This document shows positions 31,782-40,711 of a stretch of 64,000 nucleotides of DNA, one piece after another. Both the position numbers and the translations under genes were made by a program. The stretch is from Pacificoceanicola sp049803835. Lineage in GTDB: Bacteria > Pseudomonadota > Alphaproteobacteria > Rhodobacterales > Rhodobacteraceae. The stretch is from NCBI RefSeq assembly GCF_049803835.1, contig NZ_JBNAGK010000004.1, positions 124,001-188,000 on the forward strand, read 5' to 3'. Below the pieces are notes generated by a model that saw nothing but the letters and a program-made list of their open reading frames with translations, was not told where the DNA came from and ran no database searches. The number at the start of each line of letters is the position of its first letter. Within the stretch, counting starts at the first letter, position 1.

Positions 31782-34475
31782 CTATTTCTTCGCCTTGGCC
31801 GCGGATTTCTTCGGCGCTGCCTTCTTGGCGGGCTTCTTCTTGCCGCCCTTCTTCGCCTTTTCGTTGACGATCTCGATGGCCTGCTCAAGCGTCAGCTTGG
31901 CCGGATCAACATCGTCGGGAAGGGTCGCGTTGACCTTCTCCCACTTGGCGTAGGGGCCGTAGCGGCCTTCGAAGATGGCGATCTTGCCGCCGTCCGGGTG
32001 CTCGCCCAGCTCGCGCAGGGCCTTCGCCGCGCTGCCGCGCCGTCCGGCGCCGGGGTTCGCCCGCTTCTCCGCCAGCAGTTCCACCGCATGGTTCATGCCG
32101 ATCTCGAAGACCTCGATGAGTTCCTTGAGATTGACGTAGGTCGGTTTGTCCTCGTCGGGCAACTGGTGGACGATGTAGGGGCCAAATGGGCCGAGGGCCG
32201 CCTTGATCTCGCCGCCGTCCGGATGCAGGCCGATCACGCGCGGCAGGGTCAGCAGCGTGACCGCCTTCTCCAGCGTGATGTCCTCCGGACCCCAGCCCGG
32301 CAGGAATTTCTTCGCCCGGTCCTTCGGCAGATTGGCCCGCGCTGGCTTTTCCTTCGACGCCGGATGCACCTCGCCGCGCTGCAGGTAGGGACCGAAACGC
32401 CCGGTCTTGAGCCAGATTTCGTCGCCGTTGTCGGTGCCGAGCAGCTTCTCTTCCGCCTCGGTGCCCTCGCCGGTAATGGGGCGGGTATAGGTGCACTCAG
32501 GGTAATTGCCACAGCCGACGAACCCGCCGGAGCGGGAAGTCTTCAGGTGCAACTGACCCTTGCCGCACTTCGGGCAGATGCGCGGATCGCTGCCATCCTC
32601 GCGCGGAGGATAAAGCTGCGGTGCGAGCGCCTCGTCCAGAATATCAAGCACTTCCGCGATGCGCAGGTCCGAGGTCTCGGCGATGGCGGCACTGAAATCG
32701 CGCCAGAACTTGGCCAGAAGATCCTTGTAATCCTCCTCGCCGTTCGACACCTGGTCGAGTTCATCCTCCAGCGCGGCGGTGAAGTCGTATTCCACGTAGC
32801 GCTTGAAGAAATTGAGCAGGAAGATCGTCACGATCCGGCCCTTGTCCTCGGGGAACAGGCGGTTCTGCTCCTTGCGGACATATTCGCGGTCCTGGATCGT
32901 GGTGATCACGCTGGCGTAAGTCGAGGGGCGGCCGATGCCCAGCTCTTCCATCTTCTTGACCAGCGTCGCCTCGGTGTAGCGCGGCGGCGGCTGGGTGAAA
33001 CTCTGCAGCGCCAGCACCGCGCCGTTCTTCGCCAGCACGGCAGCCCCGTTCCGTTGCATGCCCCGCGTGTCCGTGTCCTCGACGACGGACTCACCCTTCT
33101 CGCCGGCCTTGTCGAAAGCCGCCTCCAACGCGCCGCCGTCGAACTTCGCGGGTTCCCCCTGCATGATCTGCGGCAGGCGGCCGTCGTCGCCATCCTCGGT
33201 CGGCTCGTCGCGGCCTTCCTCGTAGACCTTCAGGAAGCCGTCGAAGACCACGACCTGCCCGGTGGCCCGCAGGCCGACCTGCTTGTCGTCGCTCTCGATT
33301 TCCACGGTAGTCCGCTCCAGACGCGCGCCTTCCATCTGGCAGGCCAGCGTGCGCTTCCAGATCAGGTCGTACAGGCGGCGCTGGTCCTCGTCCTTGAGCT
33401 TCAGCTCCGCCGCGTCCTTCGTCATGTCGGTCGGGCGGATGCACTCGTGCGCTTCCTGCGCGTTCTTGGCCTTGTTCTTGTAGATCCGCGGCTCTTTGGG
33501 CACGTAATTCGCGCCGAACCGGTCCTTGATCGCATCGCGGCAGGCGGTCACGGCCTCGGGCGCCATGTCGATGCCGTCGGTCCGCATGTAGGTGATGTGA
33601 CCCGCCTCGTAGAGCCGCTGCGCGGCGTTCATGCACTGGCGGGCACCCATGCCGAACTTGCGGCTGGCCTCCTGCTGGAGCGTCGAGGTCATGAAGGGCG
33701 CGGAAGGGTTGCGGCTCGCGGGCTTGGCCTCGACGGAGGCAATCTTCAGCGCCCGCTTCTCGATGGCGCTGACCGCCATCTCCGCGTCCGTGGCATTGGC
33801 GAGGTCGAAGCGGTCGAGCTTCTTGCCCGCCAAAGTCACCAGCCGCGCCTCGTAGGACTGGCCGCGCGGCGTCAGCAGCTGCGCCTTCACCTGCCAGTAT
33901 TCACGGGCGCGGAAGGCCTCGATCTCGGTCTCGCGCTCGACGATAAGCCGCAGGCAGACGGACTGCACCCGTCCCGCCGACCGTGCGCCCGGCAGCTTGC
34001 GCCAGAGCACCGGCGAGAGGTTGAAGCCCACGAGATAGTCGAGCGCCCGGCGGGCGAGATAGGCCTCCACCAACGGCGCGTCGATGTCGCGCGGGTTGGC
34101 CATGGCCTCGGTCACGGCCTTCTTGGTGATGGCGTTGAAGGTCACGCGGCTGACCTGCGTTGTCTTCTTGATCGAGCGGCGCTTGGTCAGGGCTTCCTTG
34201 AGGTGCCAGGAAATCGCCTCCCCTTCGCGATCGGGGTCGGTGGCGAGGATAAGTTCGTCGTCACTCTTCAGCGCCTCCGCGATGGCCGCCACATGCTTCT
34301 TCGAGTCGTTTCCGATCTCCCAGGTCATGGCAAAATCGGCCTCGGTGTCGACGGAGCCGTTCTTGGCCGGAAGGTCGCGCACATGCCCGTAGGACGCCAG
34401 AACCGTGTAGTCGGATCCCAGATATTTGTTGATTGTCTTGGCTTTGGCAGGCGACTCGACGACAACGACGGGCAT
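31782..34475 (-). CDS. topA: DNA topoisomerase I
   Basis: 897 residues. Type IA topoisomerase relaxing negative supercoils. The TOPRIM domain starts VVVESPAKAKTINKYLG and carries DPDREGE at 80-86; the active-site tyrosine is Tyr296 in ITYMRTDG. One C4-type zinc finger (about 630-661; CPKCGKGQL ... GCGNYPEC) and several topo_C-like repeats with RFGPYLQRG, PFGPYIVH and GRYGPYAKW follow. The tail is Lys/Ala-rich (KKGGKKKPAKKAAPKK), a basic DNA-binding extension common in alphaproteobacteria. dprA lies 120 bases upstream. Confidence 0.97.
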   Translation of the reverse strand: MPVVVVESPAKAKTINKYLGSDYTVLASYGHVRDLPAKNGSVDTEADFAMTWEIGNDSKKHVAAIAEALKSDDELILATDPDREGEAISWHLKEALTKRRSIKKTTQVSRVTFNAITKKAVTEAMANPRDIDAPLVEAYLARRALDYLVGFNLSPVLWRKLPGARSAGRVQSVCLRLIVERETEIEAFRAREYWQVKAQLLTPRGQSYEARLVTLAGKKLDRFDLANATDAEMAVSAIEKRALKIASVEAKPASRNPSAPFMTSTLQQEASRKFGMGARQCMNAAQRLYEAGHITYMRTDGIDMAPEAVTACRDAIKDRFGANYVPKEPRIYKNKAKNAQEAHECIRPTDMTKDAAELKLKDEDQRRLYDLIWKRTLACQMEGARLERTTVEIESDDKQVGLRATGQVVVFDGFLKVYEEGRDEPTEDGDDGRLPQIMQGEPAKFDGGALEAAFDKAGEKGESVVEDTDTRGMQRNGAAVLAKNGAVLALQSFTQPPPRYTEATLVKKMEELGIGRPSTYASVITTIQDREYVRKEQNRLFPEDKGRIVTIFLLNFFKRYVEYDFTAALEDELDQVSNGEEDYKDLLAKFWRDFSAAIAETSDLRIAEVLDILDEALAPQLYPPREDGSDPRICPKCGKGQLHLKTSRSGGFVGCGNYPECTYTRPITGEGTEAEEKLLGTDNGDEIWLKTGRFGPYLQRGEVHPASKEKPARANLPKDRAKKFLPGWGPEDITLEKAVTLLTLPRVIGLHPDGGEIKAALGPFGPYIVHQLPDEDKPTYVNLKELIEVFEIGMNHAVELLAEKRANPGAGRRGSAAKALRELGEHPDGGKIAIFEGRYGPYAKWEKVNATLPDDVDPAKLTLEQAIEIVNEKAKKGGKKKPAKKAAPKKSAAKAKK

Positions 34476-34595
34476 GGATTCGATAACCTCTTACATCAAA
34501 TTCCGGCTCTTGGCGGCCAGCGTATGGCGTTCAGGCATGTGGGGCGCAAGGGGGAAATGTCAATCGGCGGGTCCGGCTGCGGGGCCTTGCAGAGG

Positions 34596-35810
34596 CTAAG
34601 CCTTCGCCTTTCCAGAGCCTTGCCGCGCGGCGATTTGCCCCGCCTCGCGACCCACGACCAGGGAGAGCAGACCACCCGGCTGCCGTTCGATCCGGCCATC
34701 GAGTTCAAGGTCCGTCAGCACCGGAGCGAGCGCACCGGAGGGTGCCCCGATGTCCCGGACAAGCTGATCCTCCGCCACCGGCGAAGGGCCGAGCCGGGCG
34801 AGGATTTCCGAATGCAGGCGGGCGGTATCCTGCAAGTTGCGCGTCGGTTTTTGCGGAGCGACAGGCACCTGAGGCAAAGGCAGGTCCAGTTGCGGCGGCA
34901 GCCCCGGCGCCGCGCGGTCCGGCAGCGCCTCGAGCACGTCTGTTGCGGAGCGCACCAGCCTGGCCCCGTCGCGGATCAGCATGTTGCACCCGGCGGCGCG
35001 GGCGTCGAGCGGGTGGCCCGGAACGGCCAGCACGTCGCGTCCCTGGTCCAGCGCGTCGCGGGCGGTGATCAGCGAGCCGGACTTCGCCGCCGCCTCGACC
35101 ACCACCACCGCCTGCGCCATGCCGGAGATGATGCGGTTGCGCATCGGGAAATGCCGGGCGACCGGCTGCATGCCCATGGGCATCTCGCTGACCCGGGCAC
35201 CGCCACACGCGACGATCTGCTCCGCCAACTGGGTGTTCTCGGACGGGTAGAGAATGTCGACGCCGCCAGCCAGCACCGCCACCGTGCCGCCGCGCAGCGC
35301 GGCCACATGCGCCGCCGTGTCGATGCCCCGGGCAAGGCCCGAGACCACGACGAGACCCGCCTCCGACAACTCCTCCGCCAGTCCCCGCGCCATGCGCAGC
35401 CCGAGCGAGGAGGCATTGCGTGCGCCGACGACGGCAACCATCGGACGGGTCAGCACCGTGGGCTCGCCGATCATCCACAGGATCGGCGGCGCATCGGAAA
35501 TGTCGCGCAGGTCCGGCGGATACAGCGGATCGCCCGCGCAGAGCATCCGCGCCCCACGCTGCTGCGCGGCCTTCATTTCGGAGAGGACAACGGACTCGGG
35601 ACAGGTCTGGTAATCGGTGACACCCGCCGCGCGGGCCACCTCGGGAAGGGCCTCGAGCGCCGCCGATGCGGTGCCATGTTCAGCCATCAATCGCCAGAAG
35701 GTTGCCACGCCAACCCGGCGTGAGCGCAAGAGACGGAGCCAGGACACCCGATCGTCTTCCGTGGTGGGTGGGAGTGGGGGGTGAGTGGAAGAGTGATTGT
35801 CTTCGAACAT
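34596..35810 (-). CDS. dprA: DNA-processing protein DprA
   Basis: 404 residues. DprA loads RecA on incoming single-stranded DNA during transformation, and in Rhodobacter is needed by recipients of gene-transfer-agent DNA. The Rossmann core shows VAVVGARNASSLGLRMARGLA, VVSGLARGIDTAAH, VLAGGVDILYPSEN, and FPMRNRIISGMAQAVVVVEA, all typical. A C-terminal winged-helix (residues about 335-390, ILARLGPSPVAEDQLVRDIG) is present. ATG 35808-35810 is the likely start; a TTG-started extension reaches 35882. A CtrA-like box lies 45 bases upstream. Confidence 0.93.
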   Translation of the reverse strand: MFEDNHSSTHPPLPPTTEDDRVSWLRLLRSRRVGVATFWRLMAEHGTASAALEALPEVARAAGVTDYQTCPESVVLSEMKAAQQRGARMLCAGDPLYPPDLRDISDAPPILWMIGEPTVLTRPMVAVVGARNASSLGLRMARGLAEELSEAGLVVVSGLARGIDTAAHVAALRGGTVAVLAGGVDILYPSENTQLAEQIVACGGARVSEMPMGMQPVARHFPMRNRIISGMAQAVVVVEAAAKSGSLITARDALDQGRDVLAVPGHPLDARAAGCNMLIRDGARLVRSATDVLEALPDRAAPGLPPQLDLPLPQVPVAPQKPTRNLQDTARLHSEILARLGPSPVAEDQLVRDIGAPSGALAPVLTDLELDGRIERQPGGLLSLVVGREAGQIAARQGSGKAKA

Positions 35811-35854
35811 CCCGGCTCCGTCAACTTGCAGGCACAGATTTAGCGCGAGTCCGG

Positions 35855-35870
35855 TTAACCAAAGGTAAAC
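35855..35870 (-). promoter_or_regulatory. CtrA-like box upstream of dprA
   Basis: TTAACCAAAGGTAAAC matches the TTAA-N7-TTAA(C) CtrA consensus with one mismatch on either strand. It lies in the AT-rich gap 45 bases ahead of the dprA start. In Rhodobacter capsulatus CtrA controls competence genes used to receive gene-transfer-agent DNA, so the placement is sensible, but a single-mismatch site is weak evidence. Confidence 0.45.
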
Positions 35871-35973
35871 CGCAACGAGCAATTTGTCGGAAAAAAATCA
35901 ACGCATTGAAAATGTGCGATATTATCTTGAGTATCGGTTGATCCGGGGGCCAGCAGGCCCGGAGGATGCCCTG

Positions 35974-36405
35974 TCAGGCCAGGCTGGCGCGGGCCAGCAC
36001 CGCACGGCGCAGCAGCCACGCCTGCAGCATGCCGCCGACGATGGCGAAGGGCAGGATGATCGGCAGGTGCAACACCTGAGCCCAGAACGCCCCGATCAGG
36101 GCCGATGCGACCAGCGCGACGAGCCATCCCCCCTGCCCGCCCCGCAGCATCCGGTGCAGCACCACCGCCAACGGCAGGTGGCCCAGCCAGCTGATGGCGA
36201 AGGAATAGAGCACGATGACCCCGACGGATTCGATCGCCGCCCCCACAGAGGGCAGCGACGCCTTCGTCGCGGCCCCGACCAGCCAGAGCATCCCGCCGAA
36301 AACCGGCATGGCCACCATGGCCAGCAGCACGGAGACCACATGTTGCCCAAGGCGCGGCGCGGTCAGGTAGCGCGTCCTGACCGGCCGCCAGCCGGTGTCA
36401 GACAC
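35974..36405 (-). CDS. Four-helix membrane protein of unknown function
   Basis: 143 residues that I do not recognise. Four hydrophobic segments are visible (VVSVLLAMVAMPVFGGMLWL, VIVLYSFAISWLGHLPLAVV, WLVALVASALIGAFWAQV, PIILPFAIVGGMLQAWLL), joined by short loops, with an Arg-rich C-terminus. It overlaps the tldD stop by eight bases, so it is translated from the tldD transcript. No catalytic motif. Confidence 0.65.
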   Translation of the reverse strand: MSDTGWRPVRTRYLTAPRLGQHVVSVLLAMVAMPVFGGMLWLVGAATKASLPSVGAAIESVGVIVLYSFAISWLGHLPLAVVLHRMLRGGQGGWLVALVASALIGAFWAQVLHLPIILPFAIVGGMLQAWLLRRAVLARASLA

Positions 36406-37819
36406 CCGAGCCCCCCACCGTCAGCCCGCCGATCATCACGGTCGGCTGGCCCACGCCCACCGGGACCCATTGCCCCTGCTTGCCGCAGTTGCCCATGCCC
36501 GGATCGAGCGCCATGTCATTCCCGAGCGCCCGGATCTGCTGCAGCGCCGTGGCGCCATCGCCGATCAGCGTGGCACCCTTCACCGGCGCGCCGACCTTGC
36601 CGTTCTTCACGCGGTAGGCCTCGGTGCAGCTGAACACGAACTTGCCGTTGGTGATGTCCACCTGCCCGCCGCCGAAGCCCACAGCCCAGATGCCGTCCTT
36701 GAGATCGGCGACGATGTCCTGCGGATCGGCGTCGCCGCCCAGCATGTAGGTATTCGTCATGCGCGGCATCGGGATATGCGCGTAGCTCTCACGGCGGCCG
36801 TTGCCGGTGGGCTGCACGCCCATCAGGCGGGCGTTCTGGCGGTCCTGCATGTAGCCGACCAGTTTGCCGTCCTCGATCAGCACGTTCTTGCCCGAGGGCG
36901 TGCCCTCGTCATCCACGGTGATGGACCCGCGCCGGTCCGGGATGGTGCCATCGTCCAGCACCGTCACGCCTTTGGACGCGATCTGCTGCCCCATCAGCCC
37001 GGCGAAAGCCGACGACCCCTTGCGGTTGAAGTCGCCTTCCAGACCGTGCCCGATGGCCTCGTGCAACAGGATACCCGGCCAGCCCGGCCCGAGCACGATG
37101 TCCATGACGCCCGCCGGCGCAGCCTCCGCTTCAAGGTTGACCAGCGCGATGCGCAGCGCCTCGCGGGCCTTCGACTGCCAGTCCTGCGGTTGCAACAGCC
37201 CGTCCAGCGTGGTGCGCCCGCCGCCCCCGGCGGAGCCGCTCTCGCGGCGGCCGTCCTGCTCGACGATGACGCTCACGTTGACCCGGGTCATCGGACGCAC
37301 GTCCGTGACGAGACCGCCCTCGGGCCGCAGGATCGCCACCTCCTGCAAACTCGCCGCAATCGAGGCCGTCACCTGCACAACACGCGGGTCGAGATCGCGC
37401 AGGAAGGCGTCGATCTCGCGCAGCGTCTCGACCTTCACGGGGAAGGCAGCCCCGGCAATCGGATCGGCATCCGTGTAAAGTGTGCGGTTGGTGCCGGCCG
37501 GGGGCGGAGCCATCACGCCGCCGCCATCGCCCACCGCCAGCCGCGCCGTCTCCGACGCCCGCCGCAAGGCGCTTTCGCTGATCTCCGTGGCATGGGCGTA
37601 CCCGGCGACCTCGCCCTTCACGGCCCGCAGACCGAATCCCTCGGAGGCATCGTAGCTCGCGGTCTTGATTCGACCGTCGTCCAGCACCAGCGCCTCCGAC
37701 CGCCGCCGCTCCAGGAACAACTCGCCATCCTCCGCCCCGGCAAGCGCCTGACGCAGGATGGACGTGGCCTCGTCAAGGTCCAGGTGGGTCTCGAACGGGC
37801 GGAAGGGGGCATCGGTCAT
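36398..37819 (-). CDS. tldD: Metalloprotease TldD
   Basis: 473 residues. The zinc-binding HExxxH is present as LHEAIGHGLEGDF, with ILLHEAIGHG preceded by VMDIVLGPGWPG. N-terminal EDGELFLERRRSEALVLDDG and the C-terminal AVGFGGGQVDITNGKFVFSC are standard TldD blocks. TldD with TldE/PmbA matures microcin-like peptides and inactivates toxin antidotes; pmbA is not in this window. The gene shares a divergent region with coxB that holds an FNR box. Confidence 0.93.
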   Translation of the reverse strand: MTDAPFRPFETHLDLDEATSILRQALAGAEDGELFLERRRSEALVLDDGRIKTASYDASEGFGLRAVKGEVAGYAHATEISESALRRASETARLAVGDGGGVMAPPPAGTNRTLYTDADPIAGAAFPVKVETLREIDAFLRDLDPRVVQVTASIAASLQEVAILRPEGGLVTDVRPMTRVNVSVIVEQDGRRESGSAGGGGRTTLDGLLQPQDWQSKAREALRIALVNLEAEAAPAGVMDIVLGPGWPGILLHEAIGHGLEGDFNRKGSSAFAGLMGQQIASKGVTVLDDGTIPDRRGSITVDDEGTPSGKNVLIEDGKLVGYMQDRQNARLMGVQPTGNGRRESYAHIPMPRMTNTYMLGGDADPQDIVADLKDGIWAVGFGGGQVDITNGKFVFSCTEAYRVKNGKVGAPVKGATLIGDGATALQQIRALGNDMALDPGMGNCGKQGQWVPVGVGQPTVMIGGLTVGGSGV

Positions 37820-37831
37820 GGGGTCCTCGGT

Positions 37832-37845
37832 TTGATCCAGATCAA
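37832..37845. promoter_or_regulatory. FNR/FixK-type box between tldD and coxB
   Basis: TTGAT-CCAG-ATCAA is an exact match to the FNR/FnrL consensus TTGAT-N4-ATCAA. It ends 12 bases ahead of the tldD ATG and is 168 bases upstream of coxB. Relative to the putative coxB promoter (37871-37899) its centre is near -67. Oxygen-responsive control of the aa3 oxidase operon is plausible; direction (activation or repression) cannot be told. Confidence 0.75.
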
Positions 37846-37870
37846 AAAAGCGGCGCTTTGCCGCAAGAGT

Positions 37871-37899
37871 TTGTCTTTAACGGTGGGGCAAAATATGGT
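37871..37899 (+). promoter_or_regulatory. Putative coxB promoter
   Basis: TTGTCT (37871-37876) and TATGGT (37894-37899) with a 17-base spacer. It would give a leader of about 107 bases before coxB. The match is moderate. Confidence 0.4.
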
Positions 37900-38012
37900 T
37901 TTAAGCCCGGGATACGCAATGGGATGCGCGGATTCTGAGTCTCTGGCTCGATGCTACCCCCTCTCCCGCCGCCACGAAATACTGACAGACGTACAACCGA
38001 TCAGGGTGACAC

Positions 38013-38915
38013 ATGAAACTCAAATCGATGCTGACCGGCCTCGCCACAGCCTTCATCGCCGCGCCAGCCCTGGCGCAGGATCTTCCCGTTGTGGGTCACC
38101 CGGCCGACGCGACCTTCGGCTTCCAGCCGGCCGCCACCGAGCTGGCCCGTGACCTGCACTGGCTCGATGGCCTGCTGCTGTTCATCATCACCGCGATCTG
38201 CATCTTCGTCGTTGTCCTTCTGGCGGTTGCCTACATCCGCTTCAACGAGCGTGCCAACAAGACGCCGCGCACCTTCACCCACAACACCCCGATCGAGATC
38301 GCCTGGACCCTCGGCCCGATCGTGATCCTCGTGTTCATCGGTGCCTTCTCCCTGCCCGTGCTCTTCAAGCAGCAGGAAATCCCCGAAGGTGACATCGTCA
38401 TCAAGGCGACCGGCTACCAGTGGTACTGGGGCTATGAATACGTCGGCACCGATCTGGCCTATGACAGCTACATGATCGGCCACCCGGCCACCATGGAAGA
38501 CCAGGATTACGCCGCCGGGGCGCAGGACTTCGTCCGCTCCGATGCCATGACAGCCCGCCTCGAGCGCGCCGGCTACTCCAAGGACGACTTCCTGCTCGCC
38601 ACCAACACCGCCGTGGTCATTCCGGTGGGCAAGACCATCGTCATGCAGATCACCGGCGCCGACGTGATCCACTCCTGGACCATCCCGGCCTTCGGCGTAA
38701 AGCAGGACGCGGTTCCCGGCCGCCTCGCCGAACTGTGGTTCAAGCCGGAGCGCGAAGGCGTCTATTTCGGCCAGTGCTCGGAGCTCTGCGGCAAGGATCA
38801 CGCCTACATGCCGATCACCGTCAAGGTCGTCAGCGAAGCCGCCTATGAGGCTTGGCTGGCCCGCTCCGTCGAGGAAGGTGACTACACCGACGTGCGCGAA
38901 GTCCTGACGAACTGA
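38013..38915 (+). CDS. coxB: Cytochrome c oxidase subunit II
   Basis: 300 residues. A signal sequence (to about AALAQ-D, residue 21-22) is followed by two membrane helices (52-75 and 98-118) and the periplasmic cupredoxin domain. All CuA ligands are present: His220, Cys255, Glu257, Cys259, His263 and Met266 in YFGQCSELCGKDHAYM. It receives electrons from cytochrome c for the aa3-type oxidase. Tryptophan motif GYQWYWGYEY is intact. Subunit I is not in the window; in this family it is usually encoded elsewhere. Confidence 0.96.
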   Translation: MKLKSMLTGLATAFIAAPALAQDLPVVGHPADATFGFQPAATELARDLHWLDGLLLFIITAICIFVVVLLAVAYIRFNERANKTPRTFTHNTPIEIAWTLGPIVILVFIGAFSLPVLFKQQEIPEGDIVIKATGYQWYWGYEYVGTDLAYDSYMIGHPATMEDQDYAAGAQDFVRSDAMTARLERAGYSKDDFLLATNTAVVIPVGKTIVMQITGADVIHSWTIPAFGVKQDAVPGRLAELWFKPEREGVYFGQCSELCGKDHAYMPITVKVVSEAAYEAWLARSVEEGDYTDVREVLTN

Positions 38916-39018
38916 GCCTGACCGGCGGCGCCCGCTGCGCCGCCACAGACCACGAGCTGCGCCCGCCCGGGCGCGGCTTCGCCCGACCAGAAGACCCGAG
39001 AACCCCCAGGGGAGTGCC

Positions 39019-39954
39019 ATGAGCGACGCAAGCTTTGACAGCCGGCCCATCGAAGGCGAAGCGCAGTTCGGCGATTACTTCGCCCTGCTGAAGCCGCGCG
39101 TGATGACGCTGGTGGTCTTTACCGCCTTCGTCGGCCTGCTTGCCGCCCCGGTGCCCGTGCACCCCTTCATCGGCTTTGTCGCGATCCTGTTCATCGCCTT
39201 GGGCGGCGGCGCCTCCGGTGCGCTGAACATGTGGTACGATGCCGACATCGACGCGGTGATGAAGCGCACGATGAAGCGCCCGATTCCCGCCGGCAAAGTC
39301 ACCCGCGAGGAAGCCTTCGCCATCGGCCTGACGCTCTCCGTCTTCGCCTGCGTCTTCCTCGGCCTTGCCACCAATTGGCTGGCCGGCGGCCTTCTGGCCT
39401 TCACCATCTTCTTCTACGTCGTGATCTACACGATGTGGCTCAAGCGCCTGACGCCGCAGAACATCGTCATCGGCGGTGCCGCCGGGGCCTTCCCCCCGAT
39501 GATCGGCTGGGCTGCCGCCACCGGCGACATTTCCACCGCGTCCGTCCTGATGTTCTGCCTGACCTTCCTCTGGACGCCGCCGCATTTCTGGGCCCTCGCG
39601 CTGTTTGTCCGCATGGATTACGACAACGCCACCGTGCCGATGCTGACCGTCACCCACGGCCGCCGCGCGACCCGCACCCATATCCTTGTCTACACCATCC
39701 TGCTCGCCGCCTTCGCCATGGCGCTCGGCTTCACGCAGGTCGGCGGGCCGGTGTACCTTGCCGTGTCCGTGGTGCTGAACGCACTGTTCCTCAAGGGCGC
39801 GTGGGCGATCTGGCGCCGGGACGAGGACGCCGCCGAGGCGGACAACTTCAAGGTCGAGAAAAGCTTCTTCAAGCTCTCCCTGCTCTATCTCTTCGCCCTG
39901 TTCGGCGCGATCCTGATCGAGGCCGGCATCGACAAGCTCGGGGTCTTCGCATGA
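39019..39954 (+). CDS. ctaB: Protoheme IX farnesyltransferase (heme O synthase)
   Basis: 311 residues, UbiA family, with about eight to nine membrane helices. The prenyl-diphosphate motif NMWYDADIDAVMKRTMKRPI and the second acidic loop FVRMDYDNATVPML are present. It farnesylates heme B to heme O, precursor of the heme A used by the oxidase encoded around it. The stop overlaps the start of the small membrane protein (ATGA), so translation is coupled. Confidence 0.95.
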   Translation: MSDASFDSRPIEGEAQFGDYFALLKPRVMTLVVFTAFVGLLAAPVPVHPFIGFVAILFIALGGGASGALNMWYDADIDAVMKRTMKRPIPAGKVTREEAFAIGLTLSVFACVFLGLATNWLAGGLLAFTIFFYVVIYTMWLKRLTPQNIVIGGAAGAFPPMIGWAAATGDISTASVLMFCLTFLWTPPHFWALALFVRMDYDNATVPMLTVTHGRRATRTHILVYTILLAAFAMALGFTQVGGPVYLAVSVVLNALFLKGAWAIWRRDEDAAEADNFKVEKSFFKLSLLYLFALFGAILIEAGIDKLGVFA

Positions 39955-40118
39955 GCCTGAGCAAGCAGCACGAGATCCACAGCCGCCGCTTCAGCCGCAA
40001 TCTCGGGGTCGGCCTGACCCTTGCGGCACTCGTGGCCATCTTCTTCGGCATGACCGTGGTCAAGGTCACGCGCGGCGATTACCAGATGCAACCGCAAGAG
40101 GTGCAGAATGGCAATTGA
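39951..40118 (+). CDS. Small single-helix membrane protein of the cox operon
   Basis: 55 residues with one membrane helix (about 17-38; NLGVGLTLAALVAIFFGMTV) between a basic N-terminus (SKQHEIHSRRFSRN) and a short polar tail. It overlaps ctaB by four bases and ctaG by eleven. A short protein of this kind sits between ctaB and ctaG in many alphaproteobacterial cox operons (called CoxF-like); its role in oxidase assembly is not established. Confidence 0.8.
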   Translation: MSLSKQHEIHSRRFSRNLGVGLTLAALVAIFFGMTVVKVTRGDYQMQPQEVQNGN

Positions 40119-40692
40119 TCCAAAGAACAAGACCGTCCTGCAACTGGTCGGCGTCGTCGCCGTCATGGGCGGCCTCGCCTGGGCCTCGGTGCCCTTCTAC
40201 AGCTGGTTCTGCGCCGTGACCGGTTTCGGCGGCGTCACCGGCGTGTCCGAACAGGCCAGCGACGTGATCCTCGATAAGACCATCAAGGTCCGCTTCGATG
40301 CATCCAAGGAACCCTCGATGCCATGGGAGTTCAAACCCATGCAGCGCGAGATGACCCTGCGCATCGGCGAGGAGGGCATGGCCTTCTACGAGGCCTACAA
40401 CCCCACCGACCACCCCGTTGCCGGGCAGGCCACCTACAACGTCGCCCCGTTCGACGCGGGCGGCTATTTCAGCAAGATCGAGTGTTTCTGCTTCACCGAG
40501 CAGGTGCTCCAGCCCGGCGAACGGGTGGAGATGCCGGTAGTGTTCTTCGTCGATCCTTCGATCGTCGACGATGCCGATGCGAAGTTCATCAAGGCGATCA
40601 CGCTCAGCTACACCTTCTACGAGATCGACCTGCCCGAAGACGCGCAGGCCGCTCTTGCCTCCGACGACGACGCGCAAGCGTCCGTAAATTAA
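40108..40692 (+). CDS. ctaG: Cytochrome c oxidase assembly protein CtaG (Cox11)
   Basis: 194 residues. One N-terminal membrane anchor (about 10-28) and a periplasmic Ig-like domain. The copper-binding motif ECFCF (Cys126 and Cys128) is intact, and VPFYSWFCAVTGFGG near the helix end holds a further conserved cysteine (Cys35). CtaG delivers copper to the CuB centre of subunit I. It overlaps the small protein upstream by 11 bases and precedes coxC by 19 bases. Confidence 0.95.
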   Translation: MAIDPKNKTVLQLVGVVAVMGGLAWASVPFYSWFCAVTGFGGVTGVSEQASDVILDKTIKVRFDASKEPSMPWEFKPMQREMTLRIGEEGMAFYEAYNPTDHPVAGQATYNVAPFDAGGYFSKIECFCFTEQVLQPGERVEMPVVFFVDPSIVDDADAKFIKAITLSYTFYEIDLPEDAQAALASDDDAQASVN

Positions 40693-40711
40693 CGCCTAAC
40701 GAGGACTGACG

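Noticed and set aside
31641..35723. Open frame of 1360 codons on the plus strand, antisense to topA and dprA
   Set aside because: It mirrors two clear minus-strand genes, has low-complexity Arg/Leu/Gly/His composition, no domain and no Shine-Dalgarno. Long antisense frames are expected from the codon bias of GC-rich genes.
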